Below, one piece after another: positions 8,444 to 16,358 of a stretch of DNA of 64,000 bases (position 1 is the stretch's first letter; the number at the start of each line of letters is the position of its first letter). The notes under the pieces were generated by a model that was not told where the DNA came from, ran no database searches, and worked only from the letters and a program-made list of their open reading frames with translations. Where the stretch lies: positions 248,001 to 312,000 of the forward strand of contig NZ_UAVD01000024.1 of the NCBI RefSeq assembly GCF_900460065.1. The letters run 5' to 3'. Source of the DNA: Streptomyces griseus (GTDB lineage: Bacteria > Actinomycetota > Actinomycetes > Streptomycetales > Streptomycetaceae). The position numbers were made by a program, and so were the translations under genes.

Positions 8444-9913
8444 CTAGCCGTCCAGCGGGCAGCGGGCGAGCAGCTCGGCCGGGCCGGCCCCTTCGGGCAG
8501 CTCCAGGGTGCGGCTCGACGGGGGCCGCCGGCCGTCGTCCAGCCAGCGTTCCAGGGCCGCGGCCGCGGAACGGTGGCACGGCACGAGCGGACGCAGCCGG
8601 TCGGGGAAGGTGTCGACGAGCGAGTCCACATGGGTGCCGCCCTCGACGCGGTAGTAGCGGTGGAGCGCTCCGCGGCCCTCCCGCCGCACCAGGCGCGCGT
8701 AGGCGTCCGAGGTTTGGGAGATCGGGAGCAGGACGTCCAGGGTGCCGTGGAAGCTGATCAGCGGTTTCCCGATGCGGCCGGTGAGCGCGATCCTCTCCAC
8801 GGCCTCACGCACCTGGGCCGGCCGTTCCGCGTAGGCGTAGTCGGCGTCGCAGGCGGGGGTGCCCGGCGCGCAGAAGGGAGTGCCCGCCTCGGTCGAGCCG
8901 TCGAACTCCGGGTCGATCTCCTCCCGGTAGATCCGCTGGGTCAGGTCCCAGTAGTACTGGTGGTGGTAGGGCCAGAGGAACTCCGAGCCGGCCGGGTAGC
9001 CGGCGGCCGTCATGGTCCGGTGGGCGGCCCCGGCGTCCGCGCCCCCGGCCGCGTAGCGGGGGTAGGCGCGCAGGGCCGGCGGCAGGAAGGTGAGGAGGTT
9101 CGGCCCCTCGGAGCGCCAGAGCGCGCCCTCCCAGTCCACCCCGCCGTCGTACAGCCCGGGGTGGTTCTCCAACTGCCAGCGCACCAGGTAGCCGCCGTTG
9201 GACAGGCCCATCGCCAGCGTGCGGGAGGGCGGACGGTGGTAGCGCTGGGCGACGACCCGGCGGGCCGCGCGGGTGAGCTGGGTGACCCGGGTGTTCCACT
9301 CGGCGATGGCGTCCGCGGGGGCGGCGCCGTCCCGGTGGAACGCGGCCGAGGTGTTGCCCTTGTCGGTCGCGGCGTACGCGTACCCCCGGGCGAGCGCCCA
9401 GTCGCCGAACGCCCGGTCGTTGGCGTACTGCTCGCGCACGCCGGGCGAACCGGCGACGACGAGGCCGCCGTTCCAGCGGTCCGGGAGTCGGATGACGAAC
9501 TGGGAGTCGTGGTTCCAGCCGTGGTTGGTGTTGCCGGTCGAGGAGTCGGGGAAGTACCCGTCGATCTGGAGGCCCGGCACGCCACGGGGGGTGGCGAGGT
9601 CCTTCGGGGTCAGTCCCGCCCAGTCGGCCGGGTCGGTGTGCCCGGAGGCCACCGTCCCGGCGGTCGTCAACTCCGCCAGGCATGCGGCCTGTTGGTGGGC
9701 GGCCCCGGGCACCTCGATGGTGTCCGGGCGCGAGCAGTGACCTGGCCGGCCGGCGTCCGGCGGCAGCGGGGACGCGGCGGACAACGCCGCGGTCCAGGCC
9801 GCCAGCACGGCCGTGGCGGCGGCCGTCGCGCGCAGCCACCGGCCGCGGGCCGGACCCCGCGGGGCGTCGGGTCGTGGTCCGGTGCGTTGGACGGTCGATG
9901 GGGCGACTGGCAT
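8444..9913 (-). CDS. Secreted alpha/beta hydrolase, probable 3-hydroxybutyrate oligomer hydrolase/tannase-like esterase
   Basis: The 489-aa protein starts with a long basic region and a hydrophobic stretch (LRATAAATAVLAAWTAALSAAS), so it is probably exported. The nucleophile elbow is GLSNGG near residue 230. A late Asp in TLDVLLPI and the His in EGGTHVDS complete a likely triad. The overall pattern resembles secreted tannase/feruloyl-esterase-like and PHB-oligomer hydrolases. Immediately upstream on the same strand, 28 bp away, is the PHB depolymerase, so cleavage of soluble 3-hydroxybutyrate oligomers is the most economical role. The substrate is not proved by the sequence. GGAGG precedes the ATG by 8 bp. 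Confidence 0.72.
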   Translation of the reverse strand: MPVAPSTVQRTGPRPDAPRGPARGRWLRATAAATAVLAAWTAALSAASPLPPDAGRPGHCSRPDTIEVPGAAHQQAACLAELTTAGTVASGHTDPADWAGLTPKDLATPRGVPGLQIDGYFPDSSTGNTNHGWNHDSQFVIRLPDRWNGGLVVAGSPGVREQYANDRAFGDWALARGYAYAATDKGNTSAAFHRDGAAPADAIAEWNTRVTQLTRAARRVVAQRYHRPPSRTLAMGLSNGGYLVRWQLENHPGLYDGGVDWEGALWRSEGPNLLTFLPPALRAYPRYAAGGADAGAAHRTMTAAGYPAGSEFLWPYHHQYYWDLTQRIYREEIDPEFDGSTEAGTPFCAPGTPACDADYAYAERPAQVREAVERIALTGRIGKPLISFHGTLDVLLPISQTSDAYARLVRREGRGALHRYYRVEGGTHVDSLVDTFPDRLRPLVPCHRSAAAALERWLDDGRRPPSSRTLELPEGAGPAELLARCPLDG

Positions 9914-9941
9914 GGGTGGGGCCTCCGTCGGGTGAGCGGTG

Positions 9942-11282
9942 TCAGGGGCAGGTGGAGTCGGCGAGGACGTAGTGGCCCGCCGGAGACTCCTTGAGGGTGT
10001 GGGTCACGAAGGTGTTGTAGAGCCCCAGGTGCTGGGCCGAGCCCTTCGCGTACACCTGTCCGCCGGTGGTGGTGGCCCGGCCGGCGCGTACGTGCTCGTA
10101 GTTGCTCGCCGTCCAGCAGGCGGCGGGCTCGGTGGGCGGGTCCACGGGCGGTTCGGGGGTGGTGCCGCCGTCCAGCCCGAAGAAGCGGGTGATCCAGTGG
10201 CTGGAGCAGATCGAGTCGATGAAGTGCTGGGTGCCGGTGGCGCCGCACTGCTCGCCGCCGCCGCCCGGATCGACGGGGGTGCCGTGGGCGATCCCCGGCA
10301 CCCGGTTGACCTCGACGACGCTCGCGCCCCCGGCGGACAGGTACATGCTCCTGCGGGTGCCGTTGGGGCCGATGGTGGAGGTCCGGTCCGGCGACTGGCC
10401 GAGCCCGTGCACGGCCGTCCACTGGTCGCGCAGCTCGTCGGCGTTCCGCGGGACGACGGTCGCGTCGCGGTCACCGTGCCAGATGCTCACCCGGGGCCAG
10501 GGACCCGTGTGTCCCGGGTACGCGTCCCGGACGGCCTGCGCCCAGGCCGCCGGGGTGCGGTCCACGCCGGGACTCATGCAGCCGAACGCGGTCACCACGT
10601 CGACCCCGCAGCCCTGGGGGATCCCCGCGACGACCGCCCCGGCGGCGAAGACGTCCGGGTAGGCGGCGAGCATCACCGAGGTCATCGCCCCGCCGGCCGA
10701 GAGGCCCGTGACATGGACCCGCCCGTCCGCCCCGTAGGCGGACGCGGCATGCGCGACCATCTGCCGGATCGACGCGGCCTCGCCCTGCCCGCGCCGGGTG
10801 TCGCCCGGCTGGAACCAGTTGAAGCACGTGTTGGCGTTGTTGGCGGCGGTGGTCTCGGCGTAGACGACCAGGAATCCGTGGCGGTCGGCGAAGGTGTCGA
10901 GCCCGGCGTTGTCGGAGTACACCCGCGCGCTCTGGGTGCAGCCGTGCAGGGCGACGACCACGGGCGCGCCCGCCGGCAGGCCCGCGGGCCGGTACACGTA
11001 CATGGCCAGGTTGCCGGGGTTGGCCCCGAAGGCGGTGACGCGCTCCAGGGAGGCCGCCGCCCGGGGCGCGGCGGACGCCGCGGGGCCGGGCTGTCCCGCT
11101 CCGGCGGCCATCGGCCCCGCCGGAGCGGCACCGGCCGTCCCCGGGCCCACCAGCGCCGCCCCCGTGACCAGGGCGACGACGGCGCCGAGGCGGCGGACGG
11201 CACGGCTCCACCGCCCGCCGCGTCCGGTCCTCGGCGGCGGGGCCCCGGGCGGGGCCGGGTGCGACGGATCGACGTACTCCAT
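9942..11282 (-). CDS. phaZ: Extracellular PHB depolymerase family esterase
   Basis: This 446-aa secreted esterase has a signal region after an Arg-rich start (AVRRLGAVVALVTGAALVGPG). The catalytic domain carries VVVALHGCTQSA (oxyanion loop), the nucleophile GLSAGGAM, an Asp in WHGDRDATV and a His in VPGIAHGTPV. A Pro-rich linker then leads to a small C-terminal module with two cysteines (ACWTASNYEHVRAG to DSTCP), found in many secreted PHB depolymerases as a substrate-binding tail. It would cut extracellular polyhydroxybutyrate to oligomers. The start is fixed by GGGAGGT 4 bp before the ATG. The 174-bp gap to scoB may hold its own promoter. Confidence 0.88.
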   Translation of the reverse strand: MEYVDPSHPAPPGAPPPRTGRGGRWSRAVRRLGAVVALVTGAALVGPGTAGAAPAGPMAAGAGQPGPAASAAPRAAASLERVTAFGANPGNLAMYVYRPAGLPAGAPVVVALHGCTQSARVYSDNAGLDTFADRHGFLVVYAETTAANNANTCFNWFQPGDTRRGQGEAASIRQMVAHAASAYGADGRVHVTGLSAGGAMTSVMLAAYPDVFAAGAVVAGIPQGCGVDVVTAFGCMSPGVDRTPAAWAQAVRDAYPGHTGPWPRVSIWHGDRDATVVPRNADELRDQWTAVHGLGQSPDRTSTIGPNGTRRSMYLSAGGASVVEVNRVPGIAHGTPVDPGGGGEQCGATGTQHFIDSICSSHWITRFFGLDGGTTPEPPVDPPTEPAACWTASNYEHVRAGRATTTGGQVYAKGSAQHLGLYNTFVTHTLKESPAGHYVLADSTCP

Positions 11283-11456
11283 GGTGACCTCCCGTGGGAC
11301 GGCGCACGGGAGCGTTCGTGATCCCGTGCTCCCCGGCCGCGCCGCCGGGGTGCGGTCACCGTAGGAAGCCGACGGGCGGCCCGGGAATGGCGGCGCCCTC
11401 CACAACCCGCCCGTCGGCCGGGGGCCGCCGCCCGTTGCCGGGAACGCGGCCCGCTG

Positions 11457-12149
11457 CTACGGGACGGGCGGAGAAGCGGCGGCCCGGGGCGGCGTTCGGG
11501 TCGTCGGCGCGAGGTCGTGCGCCACGGCCAGCTCCGCCCCGGTCGCGGCGCGGACCTGATCCACCGTCACCCCGGGGGCCACCTCCCGCAGCAGGAAACC
11601 GCCGGGGGTGACGTCGAGCACCGCGAGATCGGTGATGATCCGGTGCACCACGCCCCGGCCGGTGAGCGGCAGGGTGCACTCCCCGAGCAGCTTGGGAGAA
11701 CCGTCGCGCGCGGTGTGCTCCGTCAACACGATGACGTGCCGGGCGCCGTGGACGAGATCCATGGCACCGCCCATCCCCTTGATCATTTTGCCGGGAACCA
11801 CCCAGTTCGCGAGGTCGCCGGAGGCGGACACCTGCATCGCCCCCAGCACCGCGACGTCGATGTGCCCGCCCCGGATCATCGCGAAGGAGAGCGCGGAGTC
11901 GACACAGGACGCCCCGGGCAGCAGGGTCACCGTCTCCTTTCCCGCGTTGATCAGGTCGGCCCTGACCTCGGAGGCGACCGGGTACGGACCGACGCCGAGG
12001 AGCCCGTTCTCCGACTGGAACACCACCTCGACGCCGTCCGGCAGCTGGTCGGGGACGAGCGTCGGCAGACCGATGCCGAGGTTGACGTAGGAGCCGTCGG
12101 GCAGCTCCCCGGCGGCGCGGGCCGCCATCCGCGTACGGGTCAGCGGCAT
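11457..12149 (-). CDS. scoB: 3-oxoacid CoA-transferase subunit B
   Basis: This is the beta subunit (230 aa) of a succinyl-CoA:3-ketoacid CoA-transferase. The catalytic glutamate sits in QSENGLLG near residue 50, and the glycine-rich [10 protein letters not shown] and [14 protein letters not shown] segments are typical. With ScoA it transfers CoA from succinyl-CoA to acetoacetate, the product of BdhA, giving acetoacetyl-CoA. The ATG at 12149 comes one base after the scoA stop (TGAGATG), so translation is coupled. An ATG at 12173 inside scoA is possible but less likely. Confidence 0.94.
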   Translation of the reverse strand: MPLTRTRMAARAAGELPDGSYVNLGIGLPTLVPDQLPDGVEVVFQSENGLLGVGPYPVASEVRADLINAGKETVTLLPGASCVDSALSFAMIRGGHIDVAVLGAMQVSASGDLANWVVPGKMIKGMGGAMDLVHGARHVIVLTEHTARDGSPKLLGECTLPLTGRGVVHRIITDLAVLDVTPGGFLLREVAPGVTVDQVRAATGAELAVAHDLAPTTRTPPRAAASPPVP

Positions 12150-12150
12150 C

Positions 12151-12942
12151 TCAGCGGGTCCCCTCGTGGGCATCGGAGGCGGTGCGGACGGTCAGGCGCT
12201 CGACGCGCTTCTCGGCGCGCGGATCGTCCGCGCCGACGGGTACCACCCGCTGCACGAAGATCCCGGGCAGATGGACGTCGTCGGGGGCGAGTTCACCGGG
12301 CTCGACGAGCTTCTCCACCTCCGCCACGGTGATGCGTCCCGCCATCGCGGCGAGCGGGTTGAAGTTACGGGCGGAGGAGTCGAAGCGGAGGTTCCCGTGC
12401 CGGTCGCCCACGGCCGCCCGCACCAGCGCGAAATCGGTGGTGATGCCCTCCTCCAGGAGGTGCTCGCGCCCGCCGAAGATCCTGCTCTCCTTGGGCGGTG
12501 AGGCCACCGCGACGGATCCGTCGGGGCCGTGGCGCCAGGCCAGACCGCCCTCCGCGATCACGGTGCCCGCGCCGGCGGGCGTGTAGAACGCCGGGATGCC
12601 CGAACCGCCGGCCCGCAACCGTTCCGCCAGGGTGCCCTGGGGGACGAGTTCCACCTCCAGCTCTCCCTGGAGGTACTGGCGCGCGAACTCCTTGTTCTCT
12701 CCCACGTAGGAGCTGGTCATCCGCGCGATCAGCCCCGCACGCAGCAGGAGGCCGAGGCCCCAGTCGTCCACCCCGCAGTTGTTCGACACCACCCTGAGCC
12801 CGCCGACGCCCCGCTCCAGCAGCGCGTGGACCAGCACCCCGGGGATGCCGCACAGCCCGAATCCGCCCACGGCCAGCGACGCCCCGCGCCCGACGTCCGC
12901 GACCGCGTCCGCCGGGTCGGCGACCACCTTGTCCCTGCTCAT
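12151..12942 (-). CDS. scoA: 3-oxoacid CoA-transferase subunit A
   Basis: This is the alpha subunit (263 aa) of the same transferase. GGFGLCGIP near residue 25, [11 protein letters not shown] and the RSFNP-like [11 protein letters not shown] are family signatures. It is the first gene of the minus-strand PHB block. A ribosome binding site GAGAGGTG lies a few bases before the ATG. The 174-bp region upstream separates it from a divergent VapB-like gene and must hold the promoter; a clear -35/-10 pair was not found. Confidence 0.94.
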   Translation of the reverse strand: MSRDKVVADPADAVADVGRGASLAVGGFGLCGIPGVLVHALLERGVGGLRVVSNNCGVDDWGLGLLLRAGLIARMTSSYVGENKEFARQYLQGELEVELVPQGTLAERLRAGGSGIPAFYTPAGAGTVIAEGGLAWRHGPDGSVAVASPPKESRIFGGREHLLEEGITTDFALVRAAVGDRHGNLRFDSSARNFNPLAAMAGRITVAEVEKLVEPGELAPDDVHLPGIFVQRVVPVGADDPRAEKRVERLTVRTASDAHEGTR

Positions 12943-13077
12943 CCGTCCACCTCTCGCCTCGTCGACTGCGCACGAGACTAGGAACCGCCGGCGGCTCACG
13001 GCCATGGCGGCCGACCCCATAGCGGCGGGGGCGGGGATGGTGGTCACGACGGTCGGGTCCGATGCTCCTCGGCCAAT

Positions 13078-13110
13078 CCGGCCCGCGTGCGGAGCGGGCC
13101 GGGGTAGGGT
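13078..13110 (+). promoter_or_regulatory. Inverted repeat plus -10 box before the VapB-like gene
   Basis: A perfect 9-bp inverted repeat (CCGGCCCGC at 13078-13086, GCGGGCCGG at 13094-13102, 7-nt loop) is followed at once by TAGGGT at 13105-13110. That box ends 6 nt before the ATG, with no ribosome binding site between. The layout fits a leaderless promoter whose -35 region is covered by an operator, as in self-repressed antitoxin genes. A terminator is unlikely because transcription diverges here. Confidence 0.5.
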
Positions 13111-13116
13111 CCGCGC

Positions 13117-13317
13117 ATGGCCAAGGTGACCGTCAGTCTGGATGCCGAACTCGTCGTCGAAGTGATGGTGCTCGCGGGGGTCGGCACCCCCCAGGACGCC
13201 GTCGAACTCGTGGTGCGCGACTACATCGCGCGCGGCCACCGCACCGAGGCCCTGGTCGCGGACCGCGAAGGAGCGGTGCGCGACGTGGAGATCAAGCCCG
13301 AGGCACAGCAGGGCTGA
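13117..13317 (+). CDS. VapB-like (DUF2191-type) antitoxin, no toxin partner
   Basis: This 66-aa protein begins MAKVTVSLDAELV, a ribbon like the DNA-binding strand of ribbon-helix-helix VapB antitoxins. It continues with a helix pair (GTPQDAVELVVRDYIARGH) and a charged tail. Family members normally precede a PIN-domain VapC toxin. Here the next gene on this strand is glycerate kinase and the next gene overall is a NUDIX hydrolase on the other strand, so it stands alone. It could be a free-standing repressor or the remnant of a lost pair. Confidence 0.72.
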   Translation: MAKVTVSLDAELVVEVMVLAGVGTPQDAVELVVRDYIARGHRTEALVADREGAVRDVEIKPEAQQG

Positions 13318-13344
13318 TCACCCCGGCCCCCGTCGCGAGCGGTC

Positions 13345-13842
13345 CTACGCGACCGGCTCGCCGTCCTCCAGCTCCACGGTCCCGCCGCCGGAACCCAGGA
13401 CCTCCAGCGCCGCCCGGACCCGGCCGCGGAGCGTGCCGAGCAGAAAGCCGTCCAGATCGGCGGGCGCCACCAGCCGCCAGGACAGCAGCTCCTCCTCCTG
13501 GAGCCGGATCGCCCCCAGCTGGTCGGCGGTGAGCACCCCGCCGTCGTACAGGTACGCCACGATCGGCGGCCGGCCGGCACCCCGCACCCAGTCCACCGCG
13601 AGCAGCCGTCCCGGCGCCAGATCGAGGCCGATCTCCTCCGCCGTCTCGCGCCGTGCGCCCTGCCGGGGGCCTTCGCCCGTCTCCGACTCGACGGTCCCGC
13701 CGGGCAGCGCCCAGCCCTCGCGGTAGTTCGGCTCGACCAGCAGGATCCGCCCGTCCGCGGCGCGGAAGACCGAGGAGGCACCGGCGAGGACCCGGGGGAG
13801 CCCGGCGATGTACGTGGCGTAGTCGGCATCGGGTGTCGTCAC
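13345..13842 (-). CDS. NUDIX hydrolase
   Basis: This 165-aa protein has the NUDIX helix REtAEEIG preceded by GGTVESETGE. The loop between GG and GE is two residues longer than in the standard box GX5EX7REUXEEXGU, yet the catalytic REXXEE portion is intact. Substrate cannot be predicted. The GTG at 13842 gives VTTPDADY; the frame is open far upstream but that part is antisense to glycerate kinase. It is convergent with the antitoxin gene and divergent from glycerate kinase. Confidence 0.85.
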   Translation of the reverse strand: MTTPDADYATYIAGLPRVLAGASSVFRAADGRILLVEPNYREGWALPGGTVESETGEGPRQGARRETAEEIGLDLAPGRLLAVDWVRGAGRPPIVAYLYDGGVLTADQLGAIRLQEEELLSWRLVAPADLDGFLLGTLRGRVRAALEVLGSGGGTVELEDGEPVA

Positions 13843-13963
13843 GGCCGACAGCGTAGTGGCCCGGGTCCGGACCGTACGGCCGTGGACGGCCATGGGCAGA
13901 TCAGGGGTCGTGCGGATAGGGTCGGTGCGGCGCGACTGCCTGTTCGAAAGCAAGGGATGCAAG

Positions 13964-15100
13964 GTGACGGACGGAGCAGATGTGGAGACCGCCCGCGTGC
14001 TCGTGGCGGCGGACAAGTTCAAGGGCTCGCTCACGGCCGTACAGGTCGCGGAGCGGGTGACGGCCGGGCTGCGGCGCGTCGTCCCCGGCCTGGCGGTGGA
14101 GACCCTGCCGGTCGCGGACGGCGGCGACGGCACGGTCGCGGCGGCGGTGGCCGCCGGATTCGAGCGCCGCGAGGTCCGGGTGACCGGTCCGCTCGGGGAC
14201 CCGGTGACGGCGGCGTACGCGCTGCGCGGGGACACCGCCGTGGTGGAGATGGCCGAGGCCTCGGGCCTCCAGCACCTGCCCGACGGGGTGTTCGCCCCGC
14301 TCACGGCCACCACGCACGGCTCGGGCGAACTGCTGCTGGCCGCCCTGGAGGCGGGGGCGACGACGATCGTGTTCGGGGTCGGCGGCAGCGCCACCACGGA
14401 CGGTGGCGCGGGCATGCTCACCGCCCTCGGGGCCCGCTTCCTGGACGCGGACGGCAAGCCCGTGGGACCCGGCGGCGGCCCTCTCGCGGAGCTGGCCGAG
14501 GCCGACCTGGCGGGGCTCGACCCCAGGCTCGCCGACATCGACCTGGTCCTGGCCAGCGACGTGGACAACCCGCTGACGGGGCCCAAGGGGGCGCCCGAGG
14601 TGTACGGCCGGCAGAAGGGCGCGAGCGAGGAGGACATCGCGGTCCTCGACGCGGCCCTGGCGCACTACGCCTCGGTCCTCGGCCCGGACACGGCGGCCCT
14701 GCCCGGCGCGGGCGCGGCCGGAGGCATCGGCTACGGGGCGCTCGTCGCCCTCGGCGCCCGCTTCCGCCCCGGCATCGAGGTGATGCTCGACGTGCTGGGC
14801 TTCGCCCCCGCGCTCGCCCGCGCCACCCTGGTCGTCACGGGCGAGGGCTCGCTGGACGAGCAGACGCTGCACGGCAAGGCCCCGGCCGGGGTCGCCGCCG
14901 CCGCCCGCGCGGCCGGGATCGAGGTCGTCGCGGTCTGCGGCCGGCTCGCCCTGTCCCCGGAGGCCCTGGAGAAGGCGGGCATCCGCCGCGCCTACGCCCT
15001 GGCCGAGCTGGAACCGGACCCGGCCGTGTCCATGGCCCAGGCCGGGCCGCTGCTGGAGCGGGTGGCGGAGTCGATCGCCCGGGACTTCCTGCCGCGCTGA
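13964..15100 (+). CDS. Glycerate kinase
   Basis: This 378-aa enzyme of the GarK/GlxK type phosphorylates D-glycerate with ATP. VLVAADKFKGSLTA at the N-terminus, PVADGGDGT near residue 60, the GVGGSATTDGGAGM loop and VTGEGSLDEQTLHGKAP are all family signatures, and the length is normal. The GTG at 13964 has AGGGA 6 bp upstream. A second GTG at 13982 is also preceded by GGAG and would shorten the protein by six residues. The upstream GGATAGGGTCGG may hold the -10 box. It ends the glyoxylate/glycerate route and has no operon partner here. Confidence 0.94.
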   Translation: MTDGADVETARVLVAADKFKGSLTAVQVAERVTAGLRRVVPGLAVETLPVADGGDGTVAAAVAAGFERREVRVTGPLGDPVTAAYALRGDTAVVEMAEASGLQHLPDGVFAPLTATTHGSGELLLAALEAGATTIVFGVGGSATTDGGAGMLTALGARFLDADGKPVGPGGGPLAELAEADLAGLDPRLADIDLVLASDVDNPLTGPKGAPEVYGRQKGASEEDIAVLDAALAHYASVLGPDTAALPGAGAAGGIGYGALVALGARFRPGIEVMLDVLGFAPALARATLVVTGEGSLDEQTLHGKAPAGVAAAARAAGIEVVAVCGRLALSPEALEKAGIRRAYALAELEPDPAVSMAQAGPLLERVAESIARDFLPR

Positions 15101-15177
15101 CGTGGAGCGGACGCCCGAGGGCCGGACCCCCGCCGAACGCGCGTAGGCGAAGGGGGCGTACGCAGAGAGCACAGGGA

Positions 15178-15204
15178 GGGGCCCGGGGACAGACGCCGGG
15201 CCCC
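15178..15204 (+). terminator. Hairpin terminator of glycerate kinase
   Basis: GGGGCCCGG at 15178-15186 pairs perfectly with CCGGGCCCC at 15196-15204 across a 9-nt loop, then TT follows. The hairpin lies 78 bp after the glycerate kinase stop. As is usual in Streptomyces there is no long U-tract. Confidence 0.6.
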
Positions 15205-15206
15205 TT

Positions 15207-15253
15207 CCGTGCGTCGCCCCCTCCGTGCGTCGCCCCCTCCGTGCGTCGCCCCT
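15207..15253. repeat. Tandem repeat, 16-bp unit, three copies
   Basis: CCGTGCGTCGCCCCCT is repeated at 15207-15222 and 15223-15238, and a third copy lacking one C runs at 15239-15253. A partial CCGTGCG follows. It sits between two hairpins in the convergent gap. No coding or binding role can be assigned. Confidence 0.7.
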
Positions 15254-15280
15254 CCCGTGCGCAGGGCCGTCGCGCCTCCA

Positions 15281-15327
15281 CGCCGGGCCGTCCCGTGCGC
15301 GGGGCCGCCGCACGGGACGGCCCGGCG
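15281..15327. terminator. Long perfect inverted repeat, likely bidirectional terminator
   Basis: The 19-base arm at 15281-15299 (begins CGCCGGGCCG) is the exact reverse complement of 15309-15327, with a 9-nt loop. It lies 44 bp after the stop of the minus-strand regulator and 181 bp after the stop of glycerate kinase, where a two-way terminator is expected. Confidence 0.7.
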
Positions 15328-15370
15328 CAACGCACGCGGCAGCACCCCACCTCATCTCGCCCCCCCCGCC

Positions 15371-16093
15371 TCACGGCGCCGCGGACGACAGCCTCAGCAC
15401 GTCCAGCGCCAGCACCAGGTCGACCAGCTCACGCGGACGGGACAGCGCGCGCCCGGTCAACCGCTCCAGCCTCCGCAGCCGGTTGAACACCGTGTTGCGG
15501 TGACACCGCAGCCGTAGCGCGGCCCGCCCCACCGAACCGTCGCACTCCAGCCACATCTCCAAGGTCCCCACCAGCACCGCACGCTCCGCCGGAACCAGCG
15601 CCAGCAGCGGACCGAACACCTCCGCGAGGAGCCGCGCCGACAGCTCCGGGAGGCTCACCAGCAGGGCCGCCGGCAGCCGCTCGTCGAGCTGTACGACCTC
15701 CCGGCTGCCGGGCGCGCACGTCAGCAGCGCCGTGACCGCGAGCCGCCGGGCCGAGCCCAGTTGCGCCGGCGAGCCCACCACCGGACTCATCCCTCCCGGC
15801 CCCGCACCGTGCTCCCCGAGCCGCGCCACCGCCCCGGCCGGGCCCGCCGCGCCCAGCAGCACCACCGCGACGTCCCCGCCCCCCGCACCGCGCCACCACC
15901 ACCAGCGCGCCCCGTCCCCGTCCGGGCCCTCGGCCACCGCGGCCTCCGGCACGGGCGCGCCCAGCACCACCACCGCGAAACGCCCCCGCCCCGGCAGTCC
16001 GAGGCCGCGCGCCGCGCGCTCCACCAGGTCCGGCGGCGCCCCGCCCGCCAACAGCGGCCCGAGCAGCGCCCCGTACCGCGTCCCACACCGCAT
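15371..16093 (-). CDS. PucR/CdaR-type helix-turn-helix regulator
   Basis: The protein (240 aa from the ATG at 16093) is recognised by its C-terminal helix-turn-helix, DGSVGRAALRLRCHRNTVFNRLRRLERLTGRAL, the PucR-type fold. The N-terminal part is rich in Gly/Ala and not recognised. The frame stays open to 16360, so a longer start such as the ATG at 16228 cannot be excluded, but that part runs through the intergenic palindrome. It diverges from the Liv-type transporter operon and is its natural regulator (inference). Confidence 0.75.
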   Translation of the reverse strand: MRCGTRYGALLGPLLAGGAPPDLVERAARGLGLPGRGRFAVVVLGAPVPEAAVAEGPDGDGARWWWWRGAGGGDVAVVLLGAAGPAGAVARLGEHGAGPGGMSPVVGSPAQLGSARRLAVTALLTCAPGSREVVQLDERLPAALLVSLPELSARLLAEVFGPLLALVPAERAVLVGTLEMWLECDGSVGRAALRLRCHRNTVFNRLRRLERLTGRALSRPRELVDLVLALDVLRLSSAAP

Positions 16094-16195
16094 CCGCCGC
16101 TCCGTCCCCCGGGTCCGGGCGTCCCTGACGACCGATGAGGATGCCAGCGTCCGTAGCCGGGGCCGCCCACCCGTCACCGCGTCTGTGCGCGTGCA

Positions 16196-16213
16196 CAACG
16201 AGGCCCCTCGTTG
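16196..16213. promoter_or_regulatory. 18-bp palindrome between regulator and liv operon
   Basis: CAACGAGG-CC-CCTCGTTG is a perfect inverted repeat with 8-bp arms and 2-bp spacer. It is in the 265-bp divergent region, 103 bp upstream of the regulator start and 146 bp upstream of livF. The symmetry and place suggest an operator for a dimeric regulator; the PucR-like protein is the first candidate. Confidence 0.5.
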
Positions 16214-16358
16214 GCTGGTCGTCCGCATCGAGTCGGTCCCGCGCCGTGGACGCACGTCCCGCCCGGTGCTGGTCTGTGGCACCACACACGACGCCACGCC
16301 TTCACCGCTGAGCACGACCGGTGAACACGGGGACGACATGGCGGAAGGAGGAGGACGC

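Noticed and set aside
13117..13842. Antitoxin and NUDIX genes considered as a toxin-antitoxin pair
   Set aside because: The genes are convergent and the NUDIX protein is a complete housekeeping-type hydrolase. A pair would normally be co-transcribed.
15207..15253. Tandem repeat considered as a CRISPR array
   Set aside because: Units are 16 bp and adjacent without spacers, and no cas gene is near.
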